22,608 bases of DNA, taken from Pedobacter sp. UBA5917 (GTDB lineage Bacteria > Bacteroidota > Bacteroidia > Sphingobacteriales > Sphingobacteriaceae). Each line of letters starts with the position of its first letter. Position 1 is the first letter of the stretch. The stretch spans positions 3,937 through 26,544 of the forward strand of contig NZ_DJDT01000322.1 in the NCBI RefSeq assembly GCF_002432345.1, read 5' to 3'. The position numbers were made by a program, and so were the translations under genes. The notes beneath the pieces are model-generated. The model was given only the letters and a program-made list of their open reading frames with translations. It ran no database searches and was not told the origin of the DNA. Below, one piece after another: positions 22,518-22,608 of this stretch.

Positions 22518-22608
22518 CGTCATTTCGACTGAAACGCAGTGGAATGCCTGCCTGCTTCGGGCAGGGAGAAATCTATGCGTAGATCTCTCCGCTACGGTCG
22601 AGATGACG
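22518..22608. repeat. Palindromic intergenic repeat, second type, ending at the window edge
   Basis: This 91-bp element is bounded by CGTCATTTCGAC (22518-22529) and GTCGAGATGACG (22597-22608), which pair at 11 of 12 positions. Inside are two smaller hairpins: CCTGC/GCAGG around TTCGG, and GATTT-like arms around ATCTATGCGTAGAT. The outer CGTCA...TGACG ends match the other repeats in the window, although the interior differs. Non-coding; a REP- or MITE-like element is likely. Confidence 0.75.

Noticed and set aside
1..22608. CRISPR arrays, phage genes, transposases or toxin-antitoxin pairs
   Set aside because: No regularly spaced direct repeats and no matching protein motifs were seen; the only repeats are palindromic intergenic elements.

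Overview
The window looks like chromosomal DNA of a Bacteroidota species, most likely Sphingobacteriaceae and Pedobacter-like. Supporting signs are low-to-moderate GC, several matches to the Bacteroidetes -7 promoter box TAnnTTTG, few Shine-Dalgarno sequences, many AraC regulators, a GxGYxYP-domain secreted protein, and palindromic intergenic repeats. No phage, transposase, CRISPR array or rRNA is visible. The genus is inference.

Layout. (1) 1-1536: a palindromic repeat cut by the left edge, a small protein of unknown function, a PhnP-like metallo-beta-lactamase-fold hydrolase, and a tRNA-Leu(GAG) with its own promoter and terminator. (2) 1595-3630, minus strand: an acyltransferase_3 membrane protein followed 8 bp later by an exported TIM-barrel sugar-isomerase-like protein. 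(3) 3740-6224: an AraC regulator and a secreted GxGYxYP-family protein. (4) 6269-8366: a GntR/FCD regulator divergent from a Tat-exported bicupin related to oxalate decarboxylase, with a perfect inverted repeat between them. (5) 8451-10834: a PaiA-like acetyltransferase and an EamA transporter (coupled by one shared base), divergent from a LysR regulator; a textbook T-N11-A palindrome abuts the LysR start. (6) 10928-12820: an AraC regulator and a secreted alpha/beta hydrolase.

(7) 13069-19940 is the centrepiece: a seven-gene, tightly packed operon consisting of a TMEM220-family membrane protein followed by a complete eboA-eboF set. The ebo cluster is known in cyanobacteria (linked to scytonemin-precursor traffic to the periplasm), in Pseudomonas as edb (linked to nematode repellence), and as a set transferred to eustigmatophyte algae, but its product is not established. 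Enzymes visible here are a TatD-like metal hydrolase (EboB), a UbiA-type prenyltransferase with an altered second Asp motif (EboC), a sugar-phosphate cyclase (EboD), a TIM-barrel protein (EboE) and an NPP-like phosphatase with altered metal ligands (EboF). Together they suggest synthesis of a prenylated cyclitol-like membrane metabolite.

(8) 19951-22608: a composite palindromic repeat, an SDR oxidoreductase with a nested inverted repeat at its start, an AraC regulator, a membrane-anchored SRPBCC protein with a promoter and inverted repeat, and a third palindromic repeat ending at the window edge. No gene-free stretch exceeds 300 bases.
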